Assembly: GCF_043641925.1 (NCBI RefSeq)
Contig: NZ_JBHZRU010000006.1
Span: 62,001 to 126,000, forward strand
Source: Paenisporosarcina quisquiliarum_A
Lineage (GTDB): Bacteria > Bacillota > Bacilli > Bacillales_A > Planococcaceae
Reading direction: 5' to 3'
Length of the DNA: 64,000 nt
The notes beneath the pieces are model-generated. The model saw only the letters and a program-made list of their open reading frames with translations. It was not told the origin of the DNA and made no database searches. The position numbers and the translations under genes are program-made. This document shows, piece by piece, positions 55,892 to 64,000 of the stretch (the stretch's first letter is position 1; every line of letters starts with the position of its first letter).

Positions 55892-56668
55892 TCACAAAAG
55901 CTTCCATCCCCATTTATTAAAATAAATAATCATGGATTGCACTGTTATTTTAGCAAACTTAAAACTCTTATGACCACTTCTCTCCCACGCATGAATGACT
56001 CTTGCTTCAGGATAAAATATTGCTTTTGATATCTGATTTACTCTTCTTGTTATATCAGCATCTTCTAGGTACATAAAAAAAGTGTCATCAAAACCTTTTA
56101 GTTTTTTATAAACATCAGTTCTAAAAACCAAAAATGAACCAGTTGCGTAATCAAGTCTCATAATGTTGTTATAGCCAGTTTCTTTCATAACATATTTGTC
56201 CTGCCTTTTTTTAAAAAGGTTTGGCGATAATCTTCTAATCAACATATCAAAAACTGTTGGGTTAGTTTTACATAAGTATTGAATTGATTGATCTGGACTT
56301 AAAATTAGAGGTGTTAGCATCCCCACATCTTGATTATTATCAAGATAATCCACCATTTTTCTTATTTGATCTGAATTTTCTATTTCAATATCAGGGTTTA
56401 CTACAAAGTGATATTTCGAATTTATGATATTCAGAATTGTATTATGTCCATAACCAAATCCTTTATTAACTCCAACTTCAACAATTTCAATATTTCCATT
56501 GATTCTTCTAACTAAATCAAGTGTATTATCTTTTGAATCATTATCGATAATATACAATTTATACAAATACTCACTAGGTATGTTTCTCACAACGCTTTTT
56601 ACTGTATTTTCTATTATCTTTGAATTGTTATATGTAACAATTGCTAAACTTAAATCTACCTGACCCAT
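55892..56668 (-). CDS. GT2-family glycosyltransferase, probable rhamnosyltransferase
   Basis: I use the ATG at 56668, eight bases after AGGGGT, not the upstream GTG. 258 residues. DLSLAIVTYNNSKIIENTV, LYIIDNDSKDNTLDLV, GVNKGFGYGHNTIL, HFVVNPDIEIE and RLDYATGSFLVFRTDV match the WbbL/WsaF-like family that transfers rhamnose or N-acetylfucosamine. FFMYLEDADITRRVNQ and VIHAWERSGHKS are typical of the same branch. It may add the second sugar of the repeat. Confidence 0.88.
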   Translation of the reverse strand: MGQVDLSLAIVTYNNSKIIENTVKSVVRNIPSEYLYKLYIIDNDSKDNTLDLVRRINGNIEIVEVGVNKGFGYGHNTILNIINSKYHFVVNPDIEIENSDQIRKMVDYLDNNQDVGMLTPLILSPDQSIQYLCKTNPTVFDMLIRRLSPNLFKKRQDKYVMKETGYNNIMRLDYATGSFLVFRTDVYKKLKGFDDTFFMYLEDADITRRVNQISKAIFYPEARVIHAWERSGHKSFKFAKITVQSMIIYFNKWGWKLL

Positions 56669-56688
56669 AATTGATACCCCTATCTTCA

Positions 56689-57483
56689 CTATTTTTCATA
56701 AATCAAATTACCAAAAACCTTATTGATAAGATTAACTCTTTTGCCAATTAGCTTTATGACTATACCTATAGTTTTTGATAAGTGTAATGTCTTTCCATTC
56801 GCCTCCGCCAGCTCTTTTACCCTTAAGCTCGTATTTACGTACTCATCGTCCTGTGGGAAATATAACCCTTCAGCATCTTCATCAATGTACTCCTTAACAA
56901 ACTGACAAAGCTTGTCTATATGTAGCATGCTTCGCTTATTATCTATTAAAGGAAATACCGGTAAATTGATTGCCAGCTTTTCTAACCTAGCATAATTCCC
57001 GGGACAATTTGGACCGTATACCATTGGTGGTCTTAATACAACAACTCTAAAACTAGCATCATTTAACTTGTTAAGTTCTGCCTCAGCTTCTAACTTGCTG
57101 ACACCATAAAAGGTTTTTGGATCAACTAGTGTATCACGATTAATAACCACTTCTTGTCCGAGTTTGCCTTCTTCTCCATAAACAGCCATCGTACTCATAA
57201 AGATGAATTGTGAGACGCCAGCTTCTTTTGCCTTGCTAGCTACTTCAACTGGCAAATCACTATTCACTTTAAAGTACAATTCTTTCATTACAGGCTTTTC
57301 TTTTTGGTGAACGACAGCAGACACATGAAACACAACATCATAAAAAGAAAAATCCTTTTCCTTCCATGAATTATCTCTTAAACTTATCAAAGCTATTGAA
57401 TAGCTATCAGGATATCTGTCAAGCCACTTTGCTAGACTGTTCCCTACATAACTATTTTTTCCTGTTATCAATATTTTTTTCAT
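56689..57483 (-). CDS. NAD(P)-dependent sugar-nucleotide epimerase/reductase
   Basis: 264 residues of the extended SDR family. The nucleotide motif reads ILITGKNSYVGNSLA. VFHVSAVVHQKEK, FMSTMAVYGEEG, the catalytic KTFYGVSKLEAEAEL and VVLRPPMVYGP follow. The C terminus is shorter than in GalE. Together with the EpsC/WbpM-type dehydratase in the same locus, it fits a 4-ketoreductase making UDP-QuiNAc or UDP-FucNAc for the initiating sugar. This is inference; a 4-epimerase role is possible. Its start overlaps the stop of the sugar transferase gene by four bases. Confidence 0.8.
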   Translation of the reverse strand: MKKILITGKNSYVGNSLAKWLDRYPDSYSIALISLRDNSWKEKDFSFYDVVFHVSAVVHQKEKPVMKELYFKVNSDLPVEVASKAKEAGVSQFIFMSTMAVYGEEGKLGQEVVINRDTLVDPKTFYGVSKLEAEAELNKLNDASFRVVVLRPPMVYGPNCPGNYARLEKLAINLPVFPLIDNKRSMLHIDKLCQFVKEYIDEDAEGLYFPQDDEYVNTSLRVKELAEANGKTLHLSKTIGIVIKLIGKRVNLINKVFGNLIYEK

Positions 57484-58109
57484 TTAAAAATGCTCTCCTT
57501 GCTACTAGCAACTTCCTTCTTATGACGAGTGCAGCCTTCAACAACCCCATCACTCTTTATAACACTTACAATAGTCAAGAAAAAACATTTGATATCCATC
57601 CAAAGACTAATTCTCTCAACGTACTCTCCATCTAACTGAGCTTTTACCTTAATAGGAAGTTCATCCCTACCATTAATCTGGGCCCAACCAGTCAACCCTG
57701 GCAGAATATTATTAGCACCATACTTATCTCTTTCTTTAATCAAATTATACTGGTTCCACAATGCTGGTCTCGGACCAATAATACTCATCTCCCCAACAAA
57801 GATATTCCAAATCTGAGGTAGCTCATCAAGAGATGTTTTTCTTAAAAACTTCCCCATTTTAGTAATGTATTGTTCCGGTTTCTCTAATAAATGAGTTGGA
57901 GTATTCTTAGGCGTATCTATGCGCATTGTACGGAATTTCAATATGTTGAAATGTGTTTTGTTTATTCCAACACGTTTCTGCTTAAACAGAACAGGACCTC
58001 TTGAGTCAATCTTAATAGCAATAATTAGAATTAAATAAATGGGTGAAAATACGATAAGTCCTATTAAAGAAAAAATAATATCTATCAATCTTTTAATTTC
58101 CAAATACAT
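57480..58109 (-). CDS. Undecaprenyl-phosphate sugar-1-phosphate transferase
   Basis: The start at 58109 (MYLEIKRLIDI) follows AAGGAG by ten bases; the longer frame has no ribosome site. 209 residues: one N-terminal membrane helix (IIFSLIGLIVFSPIYLILII), then the catalytic bacterial sugar transferase domain. Motifs are PVLFKQKRVGINKTHF, LKFRTMRIDTP, KTSLDELPQIWNIFVGEMSI and GPRPALWNQYNL. It starts the glycan by placing a sugar-1-phosphate on undecaprenyl phosphate, like EpsL, WsaP or WbpL-type small transferases. It is coupled to the reductase gene downstream. Confidence 0.94.
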   Translation of the reverse strand: MYLEIKRLIDIIFSLIGLIVFSPIYLILIIAIKIDSRGPVLFKQKRVGINKTHFNILKFRTMRIDTPKNTPTHLLEKPEQYITKMGKFLRKTSLDELPQIWNIFVGEMSIIGPRPALWNQYNLIKERDKYGANNILPGLTGWAQINGRDELPIKVKAQLDGEYVERISLWMDIKCFFLTIVSVIKSDGVVEGCTRHKKEVASSKESIFK

Positions 58110-58454
58110 GCCTATAACACTCCTTGAAAAGTTATTTAGTAAGTTAGGACTTAATTGAAAATCATTCACCTTTCCAACAAACTACTAAAATACTAAAACG
58201 TTTCTACTTCTGATAGCCACCTCGTAATATCTATTCATTCTACTTAACAAATACAAAATAGATATTTACTGTTTTAGCACTGCAAACCGAGATTCTTCCT
58301 ACTATATATACAATTCAATCAATCTATAATTCTCACTAGAAACGCCGCAAACCTTTATCCCGCAAGGTTTCTATCGTTCAATCTAATTACGATACTCAGT
58401 TCTTCAAATGGTTTTAAACGTTTTTATGAATATTCCCCCTGAAAAGCCCGTCAA
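58110..58454. other. Gene-free stretch
   Basis: About 345 bases between the galU remnant and the sugar transferase gene. Frequent stops in every frame, no recognisable motif or strong hairpin. Promoter elements may be present but none was convincing. Confidence 0.5.
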
Positions 58455-58808
58455 ATCAAAGTTTCTAAATCTTTCCAAAAAGTACAGCATGTCCCAACCA
58501 AAGTGGTTATTTTTTACGTATAAAATGGATCTCAACCTTCGAGCTTTCTCTCACTTTTTCTAGCAAATCGAAGTTTTCTTTTGTAATCAAGTTTTCTTTC
58601 AAGTCAAATGCATGATCAAAATGATCTTAAATAGCAGGTTTCTCTTTACCTGTTACAATAATAATATATTCAATACCTGAAGCAATTGCTTCTAATTGTC
58701 TGTTTATCAACAATTGGCAATATTTCTTTCGGCATAGCTTTTGTAGCAGGCAAGAAACGTTTTTCCAAGACCTGAAGCAGGAATGATCGCTTTTCTAACT
58801 TTTTTCAT
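58455..58808 (-). pseudogene. Remnant of galU (UTP-glucose-1-phosphate uridylyltransferase)
   Basis: An ATG at 58808 with GGAGG upstream opens MKKVRKAIIPASGLGKTFL, clearly the GalU N terminus. Later pieces in changed frames read EAIASGIEYIIIVTGKEKPA, FDHAFDLKENLITKENFDLL, and IHFIRKK then LGHAVLFG. Frameshifts near 58760 and 58720, a stop before DHFDHAF, and loss of everything beyond about residue 120 (full length about 290) make it dead. GalU makes UDP-glucose for exopolysaccharide; a working copy must be elsewhere. Confidence 0.88.
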
Positions 58809-58868
58809 TTTATTTCCTCCTCACAGAATCTGTTTATCTATTTTTTACCGATAATAATCAAATTAATA

Positions 58869-58885
58869 GGGCGTATTACACGCCC
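58869..58885 (-). terminator. Weak hairpin after the EpsC-like gene
   Basis: GGGCGT, five-base loop, ACGCCC. It is followed on the minus strand by TATTAATTTG. The stem is short and the tail not pure U, so it is at best a partial terminator between the EpsC-like gene and the galU remnant. Confidence 0.4.
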
Positions 58886-58966
58886 GTAAATACAAAGAAT
58901 TTATCCCAATTGTCGGCCAGCAAGGGACGCCTTCGCCTAAAGATAATGAGCTCGCAATAGCTTAAC

Positions 58967-60814
58967 TCACAAGCTGCCAGTCACCAATTCCATAACTCCT
59001 TCTCTCTTAACCTCTACATTCCTTTGATTAGCAACCCCAACTAAAGTCTCTTTTAACTCAATGCCGGAAAGGGACGGTATCTTCTCTAACAAATACGCAA
59101 GCTCAAGCTTCGTTATCGGCACAGCCTTCCCTATATAAATCTTTGGAAAAACTACCTCATTTTGTCTTTCGCTCTCATTCATCAACTCTTCAAACAACTT
59201 CTCACCAGGACGAATCCCTGACTCTTTAATCTCAATCTCACCATCTGCATACCCTGACAGCCTAATCAAATTCTTCGCCAAATCCACGATTTTAACCGGT
59301 TCACCCATATCCAGAACAAAAACTTCCCCACCATTAGCTAAAGTCCCAGCTTGTATCACAAGCCGCGAAGCTTCAGGAATCGTCATAAAATATCTTGTCA
59401 TGCGCATATCAGTAATTGTTACAGGTCCACCATAAGCAATCTGGTTCTTAAACAATGGAACAACACTTCCACGAGATCCTAGTACATTCCCAAATCGTAC
59501 TGCCGCAAATTTAGTTTTACTAGTCATAGCTAAGTTTTGCACAACCATCTCCGCAAAACGTTTCGTAGCTCCCATTACGTTCGGAGGGTTAACAGCCTTA
59601 TCCGTCGATACAAGCACAAAATTCCCAACACTAAAAGTATCCGCAGCTTCAGCCACATTCTTTGTTCCAAAAATGTTATTCTTAACTGCTTCCATCGGAT
59701 TGCCTTCCATTAAGGGAACATGCTTATGAGCAGCCGCATGATAAATCACATCTGGTCTATACTCCTCCACAATGTCAAAAATCCTTGCACGATCCTGCAC
59801 ATCAGCTATTTTAGGAATAATTTCTACTTCATTTACATAATTAGCATGTAACTCCATATCAATTAAATAAATGGAATTTTCTCCATGTCCAAGCAAAATT
59901 AATTGCTTAGGCGAGAATCTCATTACCTGTCGGCAAATTTCGGAACCTATTGAACCACCCGCTCCGGTAACCATAATTGTTTTACCTGAAATGTTCTCCG
60001 ATATTACTTTCATATCTAATTTGACTTCTTCTCGACCAAGCAAATCTTCTATTTTCACATCACGTATTTCATTAACCGAAACTTTACCAGTAATTAAATC
60101 TTCAATGAGAGGGATGATTTGAGTTTTCATTCCTGTATCAACACAAAGTTTTGTTACCTCTGCCATTTCTTTTTTCGACATTGACGGTATGGCTATGACA
60201 ATTACTTCAATATTATCCGACTTTACTATTTTGGGTATTTCTTTTAACTTTCCTACCACTTTAACGCCATACACTTCAAGGTGGTATTTGGAATTATCAT
60301 CATCAACAAAAGCTACTGGCTTTAACTCCGCACTTTGATTGTTTAATAATTGCCTAGCAACCATCGTTCCTGCAGCTCCAGCTCCCACAATAAGGGTACG
60401 TTTATACTCATACTGATCTTTCTTTTGATTATGCGAGTGGTAAATCCTTAACAAAAAACGTGATCCCCCAATCGCTATAATATGAAACATCCATGTTACT
60501 ATTAGCACCCGAAAGTAAATATCTTTTTGAATAACGTATTGAACAGCACTTGCAGAAGCTACTGATATCGTAACAGCATTTACGATAGATAATAACTCTT
60601 GGACAGAAGCCGCTCTCCACAACTTTTGATATAGCTTAAAATAAGATGCAGCAATATGGTGAGAGAAAAGTAATGTTATAGAACTAATAAACAATGTTGG
60701 CACAGTAAAAACATTTAAATTCGGATTGAGTAAATAATAACTCATATAAATTCCTGTTAAGACAATTATAGAATCCATAAGAGTGAAAAATATATAACGC
60801 TTACCTATTGTCAT
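58967..60814 (-). CDS. UDP-N-acetylhexosamine 4,6-dehydratase (EpsC/CapD/WbpM-like)
   Basis: The ATG at 60814 (MTIGKRYIFF) is six bases after GAGGTGG. 615 residues. Four N-terminal membrane helices (to about 120), a CoA-binding-like Rossmann segment (TLIVGAGAAGTMVARQLL), then the catalytic SDR domain from about 285. The SDR domain shows MVTGAGGSIGSEICRQ, HAAAHKHVPLMEGNP and STDKAVNPPNVMGATKR. The catalytic Tyr is replaced by Met in MGATK, as in WbpM-type long dehydratases. It converts UDP-GlcNAc to the 4-keto-6-deoxy sugar, the precursor of QuiNAc, FucNAc or bacillosamine. Confidence 0.93.
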   Translation of the reverse strand: MTIGKRYIFFTLMDSIIVLTGIYMSYYLLNPNLNVFTVPTLFISSITLLFSHHIAASYFKLYQKLWRAASVQELLSIVNAVTISVASASAVQYVIQKDIYFRVLIVTWMFHIIAIGGSRFLLRIYHSHNQKKDQYEYKRTLIVGAGAAGTMVARQLLNNQSAELKPVAFVDDDNSKYHLEVYGVKVVGKLKEIPKIVKSDNIEVIVIAIPSMSKKEMAEVTKLCVDTGMKTQIIPLIEDLITGKVSVNEIRDVKIEDLLGREEVKLDMKVISENISGKTIMVTGAGGSIGSEICRQVMRFSPKQLILLGHGENSIYLIDMELHANYVNEVEIIPKIADVQDRARIFDIVEEYRPDVIYHAAAHKHVPLMEGNPMEAVKNNIFGTKNVAEAADTFSVGNFVLVSTDKAVNPPNVMGATKRFAEMVVQNLAMTSKTKFAAVRFGNVLGSRGSVVPLFKNQIAYGGPVTITDMRMTRYFMTIPEASRLVIQAGTLANGGEVFVLDMGEPVKIVDLAKNLIRLSGYADGEIEIKESGIRPGEKLFEELMNESERQNEVVFPKIYIGKAVPITKLELAYLLEKIPSLSGIELKETLVGVANQRNVEVKREGVMELVTGSL

Positions 60815-60829
60815 AATCTTCCACCTCAC

Positions 60830-61753
60830 TTAACTTGCTTTGGATGATGATTCAATCCAATAATTTCTAAAGAATACAATACCAACTCCAAGTAATAACC
60901 CAATTATCATTGCAATAACAACATTTAATAGTTTATTTGGTGCAGCAGGTTTCTCTGAAAGGGTTGGTTCAACAATTAATCGAATAAAAGGATCTGGTCT
61001 GAAACTATCAAGTCCAGTTTTAACAGACTGATACTTGTTAAGAACATTTCCATATTCTGTGGATTTCGATTCAATTCGCGCTTGCATTTGCATTAATTCG
61101 TTATGAATTGCTCCGTCAATATTACTAAGGGCTTGAGTTTGTTCATCAGTAATTGACATAATAATTTGTGAATTGACTAACGTTTGCATTGTTAGTATTT
61201 CAGGTAAATTATTCGAAACAATTAATTGATTATATTGCTCTATTAGTACTTCTATTTCAGTTGATAAATGTTTTGCTTCAGTAGTATATGTCTTCTCAAG
61301 TTCTGTTAACGTCTTTTTAACAGATGTATTCATACGATCTTTCGTTTTGTTGATAAAGAGTTCCAGATGATCGTGTGCTGTTTCAGCACTATTACTCTTA
61401 TACGTTAAATCAATTAGATTTGTATTTTCCTGAACAATAACGGTCAAATCTTCTATGAACATTTCACTTTCTACACCAGATGCAGATAATGCCTCGTTCA
61501 AGAGATTGCTATTTTTTATTCGTTGCGAAAAAATTTCTGGTGTGAATTCCACAGCTACAAAGCTTGTTAAAATCCCAGTATCTTGAACCCCACTATTAAC
61601 TTGGACAGTCGCTTTAGATTCAAATTTTTCAGGAATGACAAACCAACTGAAAATGGCAGCAGCAAACATAAATAATGCTGTTAGTCCTGCAATTATCCAT
61701 TTACCTTTCCATACTATTTCAATTAGTTCTCTTAATTCAATCGTTTCTTCCAT
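60830..61753 (-). CDS. Wzz/YveK-type chain-length (capsular polysaccharide) protein
   Basis: The ATG at 61753 follows GAGGAG by seven bases. 307 residues with two membrane helices (about 22-44, and 280-300) and a long helical outer part between, the form of Wzz/CapA proteins. ETIELRELIEIVWKGKWII is the typical N terminus, and PTLSEKPAAPNKLLNVVIAM the conserved Pro-rich end before the second helix. It sets polymer length, normally with a tyrosine kinase partner; no such kinase lies in this window. It overlaps the ligase gene by 17 bases. Confidence 0.9.
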   Translation of the reverse strand: MEETIELRELIEIVWKGKWIIAGLTALFMFAAAIFSWFVIPEKFESKATVQVNSGVQDTGILTSFVAVEFTPEIFSQRIKNSNLLNEALSASGVESEMFIEDLTVIVQENTNLIDLTYKSNSAETAHDHLELFINKTKDRMNTSVKKTLTELEKTYTTEAKHLSTEIEVLIEQYNQLIVSNNLPEILTMQTLVNSQIIMSITDEQTQALSNIDGAIHNELMQMQARIESKSTEYGNVLNKYQSVKTGLDSFRPDPFIRLIVEPTLSEKPAAPNKLLNVVIAMIIGLLLGVGIVFFRNYWIESSSKAS

Positions 61754-63317
61754 CGGTATTCTCCTCGACATCTTTATTTGTTAATAATATCGCCATCATC
61801 ATACCCGCAATTGTCCACATTGGACCTGATGTTGCAGGTAGAGAATCGTTGACAAGTGCTTGGGTAAGGAATGCTAGCCATGCTAAACCAAATATTGCTG
61901 CTATCCTATATTCCCTGACAATGATAGCTTTTAGTGCAGAAATTATAGTTATTATGGCTAGTCCTGCGAAGCCAATAAACCCTACTATACCTGTTCCATA
62001 TAGAACTCCGATATACATATTATGTGGTTTGTCTACTATAAAATCTTCAGACAATATCCCTTTACGTGCATCGATATTATAATGGGGAAATTGGTACATT
62101 AGCGTATCCAGTCCGAACCCGAACAACGGTCTTTCTAATGTTAAATTAATAGTTTTGTTCCATATATATTCTCTGTTTGATAATGCAGAATATCCTCTTT
62201 CAGGTAAAACAGGAAGTTCAAAAGTATTTTCAGCAGCATATACATGACGTCCAAATGTAAAATCTAAATCACCGGAATCAATAGTTGGTGTCTGTACTAC
62301 GGTATCGGTATATGGATTTTTTTTAATAACAAATCCGAATGATTCATCCCATACACGTGGATTCTTCTCTGCAAGTACATGAAAAGCCGATACACCAAGA
62401 ATTAAGAAAATTGCGAGTCCTATTAACGCTTTTTTCAAACTTAGTGATTTAATTGCAAGGACTATTAATAACGGTGTAATAATCACAAGTGTCAAAAAAC
62501 CACTTGTCGATAGTGCCATTAGCATAACCGAAAGTGAAATAACAGACATGACTACATTTATACTACTTCTAATTTTATTCGAATCAACAATTGCCCAAGC
62601 TAAATACATGACTGTCATGATGGCGAACATACCGCTCATGTAATTCCACTGGTTTAGTGTGCCCAACATGATAGATCCTTCATTTAATGATGCTCCTTTA
62701 GGAAGGAAGATACTTATCATCTTTTGAAAAAATGGATATGTCATAGCATCGTGTCCAGTAAAATTCATCGTAATTAATATAAAGTTAATAAAAACAAAAG
62801 GATATAATCCGTATTTAACATAATGAAACCTTCTAGTTGAGTATTCAATATTCATGGCAACAAAAAAAAGTATCATGTAGCATATGTACGATATTGCTCC
62901 ATCAGAGCGATTGTACTGACCCCAAAGAGCAATTGAGATGGATGGAGAAAGTAATGTTGAAATTATTACTGCAACAATAAAAACCCCTAGGAATATATTT
63001 AATTTAGTCTTCCGAATCTCTCCACTCATGAAAAATATTTTTGCAAACAAAAGGATTACTGCACCGATTGTTATTACAATAAGTGCTATTGATTTATAGT
63101 GAGTGAAAATATCACCCTTTTCACCTGATGAAATTTGTTCGATTGTTGTAATATGTGGACTCATAACGTCTCTTACACTACCTACAATAAGAATCGGTAC
63201 AAAAGATATTACAAGCATTAGAAGTACAAAAATCCATCGGTCCACTTGCTTACGGGATAGACGATCTTCCTCTTCATCTTTATAAAATTCAGTATTTCTA
63301 GTATAATATGAAGCCAT
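61737..63317 (-). CDS. O-antigen ligase / Wzy_C family membrane protein
   Basis: 526 residues, about 12 hydrophobic helices, and an external loop containing LTLERPLFGFGLDTLMYQFP and DKPHNMYIGVLYGTGIVGFIG. These are the conserved Wzy_C (WaaL/PglL-like) motifs, with Arg and His positions used by ligases that move glycans from lipid carrier to an acceptor. It lies with a TPR protein gene (63336) upstream, a pairing also seen for protein O-oligosaccharyl transferases of Gram-positive S-layer glycosylation (WsfB type). Whether it ligates or polymerises is not known from the sequence. Confidence 0.88.
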   Translation of the reverse strand: MASYYTRNTEFYKDEEEDRLSRKQVDRWIFVLLMLVISFVPILIVGSVRDVMSPHITTIEQISSGEKGDIFTHYKSIALIVITIGAVILLFAKIFFMSGEIRKTKLNIFLGVFIVAVIISTLLSPSISIALWGQYNRSDGAISYICYMILFFVAMNIEYSTRRFHYVKYGLYPFVFINFILITMNFTGHDAMTYPFFQKMISIFLPKGASLNEGSIMLGTLNQWNYMSGMFAIMTVMYLAWAIVDSNKIRSSINVVMSVISLSVMLMALSTSGFLTLVIITPLLIVLAIKSLSLKKALIGLAIFLILGVSAFHVLAEKNPRVWDESFGFVIKKNPYTDTVVQTPTIDSGDLDFTFGRHVYAAENTFELPVLPERGYSALSNREYIWNKTINLTLERPLFGFGLDTLMYQFPHYNIDARKGILSEDFIVDKPHNMYIGVLYGTGIVGFIGFAGLAIITIISALKAIIVREYRIAAIFGLAWLAFLTQALVNDSLPATSGPMWTIAGMMMAILLTNKDVEENTDGRND

Positions 63318-63335
63318 TAATTCTAATCCTCCTAT

Positions 63336-63830
63336 TTATGACTGAGTAGCAAGTTGCTCTTGTAATTGAATAATTTTTTCTTCGTACTGTGGATAATTTG
63401 TCGGTTTAGGTAATTCCAAGCATTTATTCAAAACCTTTTCAGCAGCAACCTGATTACCTAAAGTTAAGAGTATTTCTGCATATTGAATCATAAATATTGG
63501 ATCTTCCACTCTATGGGGATTAATTTCTAGTAAACGTTGCATATGTAGTAGAGCTGTATTATATTGTCCAGAATTTGCTGCAGAAAGCCCAATAATGTAG
63601 TTCACTGCTTCTGAAGAAGATTGACTAACCTCTAAAACTTTAGTTGTTTTTAGTGCTTCTTCAAATTCTCCTTCTTCCAATTTTTGAACTGCTTGATTGT
63701 AAGTATGGTGATCATTAATAAAAGCTTCGTCCTGTCTCTTCCCCATAATATTTGCAGTGAATAGACCAATTAAAATAAATAAACCAATTCCAAATGTGAT
63801 TTTGCGCCTAGTAGAATCTTTTAAAATCAT
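63336..63830 (-). CDS. Membrane-anchored TPR protein
   Basis: 164 residues. A membrane helix at about 10-28 (KITFGIGLFILIGLFTANIM) is followed by an external or cytoplasmic part with three tetratricopeptide-like hairpins (YNQAVQKLEEGEFEEALKTT, INYIIGLSAANSGQYNTALL-like segment NYIIGLSAANSGQY, YAEILLTLGNQVAAEKVL). TPRs bind partner proteins. It is the first gene of the polysaccharide operon seen here, 18 bases before the O-antigen-ligase-like gene, and could present acceptors or help assembly. Confidence 0.85.
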   Translation of the reverse strand: MILKDSTRRKITFGIGLFILIGLFTANIMGKRQDEAFINDHHTYNQAVQKLEEGEFEEALKTTKVLEVSQSSSEAVNYIIGLSAANSGQYNTALLHMQRLLEINPHRVEDPIFMIQYAEILLTLGNQVAAEKVLNKCLELPKPTNYPQYEEKIIQLQEQLATQS

Positions 63831-64000
63831 AACTTCTATAACCTCTCAATTTCCAATTAATAATTTTCCATATCTTGTTATTGTACAGCAATTTCTATCA
63901 AAAGTCTTTGTGATAATGGATTTATATAATACTCACCTTTACTACGTATTCTATTTTTATTCTAAATACTTACTTTTATACTATTGATTTATTTTTATAA
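63831..64000. other. Upstream region of the polysaccharide operon
   Basis: About 170 AT-rich bases before the TPR gene. On the minus strand TACAAT (about 45-60 bases upstream) could be a -10 hexamer, but no good -35 lies 17 bases further up. No gene is present. Confidence 0.35.

Noticed and set aside
58886..58966. Possible structured leader before the galU remnant
   Set aside because: GC-richer than its surroundings but no known riboswitch pattern and no convincing long stem.
1..64000. CRISPR arrays, tRNA or rRNA genes, prophage, toxin-antitoxin or restriction systems
   Set aside because: Nothing with the needed repeats, cloverleaf sequence or protein motifs was seen on either strand.

Overview
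This looks like chromosomal DNA of a low-GC, Gram-positive, endospore-forming member of the Bacillales, most likely Planococcaceae (Sporosarcina/Paenisporosarcina/Psychrobacillus/Lysinibacillus-like). That placement is inferred from strong GGAGG-type ribosome binding sites, frequent TTG/GTG starts, nine S-layer-homology (SLH) surface proteins, and genes of AbrB, Spo0E, YuiD, YpeP and RsbQ type. No rRNA, tRNA, CRISPR array or prophage was seen.

Layout. (1) 1-9300 and 31400-40400 are surface-protein territory. Nine SLH proteins carry different cargo: CAP/SCP domain, 5'-nucleotidase, trypsin-like protease, subtilase, DUF5050-like propeller, lytic transglycosylase and unknown domains. Most are single genes with their own hairpin terminator. 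A secreted M14 carboxypeptidase, a 1876-residue secreted amylase-pullulanase and a 1265-residue secreted subtilase lie among them. (2) 9500-17000 is a signalling region. A compact four-gene operon encodes a PAS-PAS-GGDEF-EAL protein, a Jag_N/FapA (DUF342) protein, an RsbQ-type alpha/beta hydrolase and a stand-alone PAS protein that resembles only the sensor domain of RsbP. A second membrane-bound PAS-GGDEF-EAL protein follows. This wiring of an RsbQ/RsbP-type sensor to cyclic-di-GMP enzymes is the most interesting element of the window. (3) 17200-20300 holds small housekeeping or regulatory genes (yuiD-like, abrB-like, an RNase H-like gene, a VOC protein). (4) 29900-33000 and 40400-44300 are decayed DNA: small pseudogenes, a hidden 53-codon Spo0E-like gene, a broken IS256-family element, a broken LytR-CpsA-Psr gene and joined IS110/IS4-type fragments. 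(5) 44300-63900 is one long minus-strand polysaccharide locus: TPR protein, WaaL/Wzy-like ligase, Wzz-like protein, EpsC/WbpM-like dehydratase, a galU remnant, initiating sugar transferase, sugar reductase, five glycosyltransferase genes, a Wzy-like polymerase, the complete dTDP-L-rhamnose pathway (rmlACBD) and a Wzx flippase.

How the parts may work together (inference). SLH proteins dock on the cell wall. The rhamnose-containing glycan locus has a flippase, polymerase, chain-length protein and a separate TPR plus WaaL-like pair, and could make exopolysaccharide or decorate surface-layer proteins. The two GGDEF-EAL proteins and the RsbQ/PAS/FapA operon are candidates for controlling the switch between motile and surface-attached states. 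Starch-degrading and nucleotide-degrading secreted enzymes have CcpA-type cre sites upstream, which fits catabolite control. Several genes carry single-base lesions. Two of these lie in A-tracts and could be real decay, phase variation or sequencing error.
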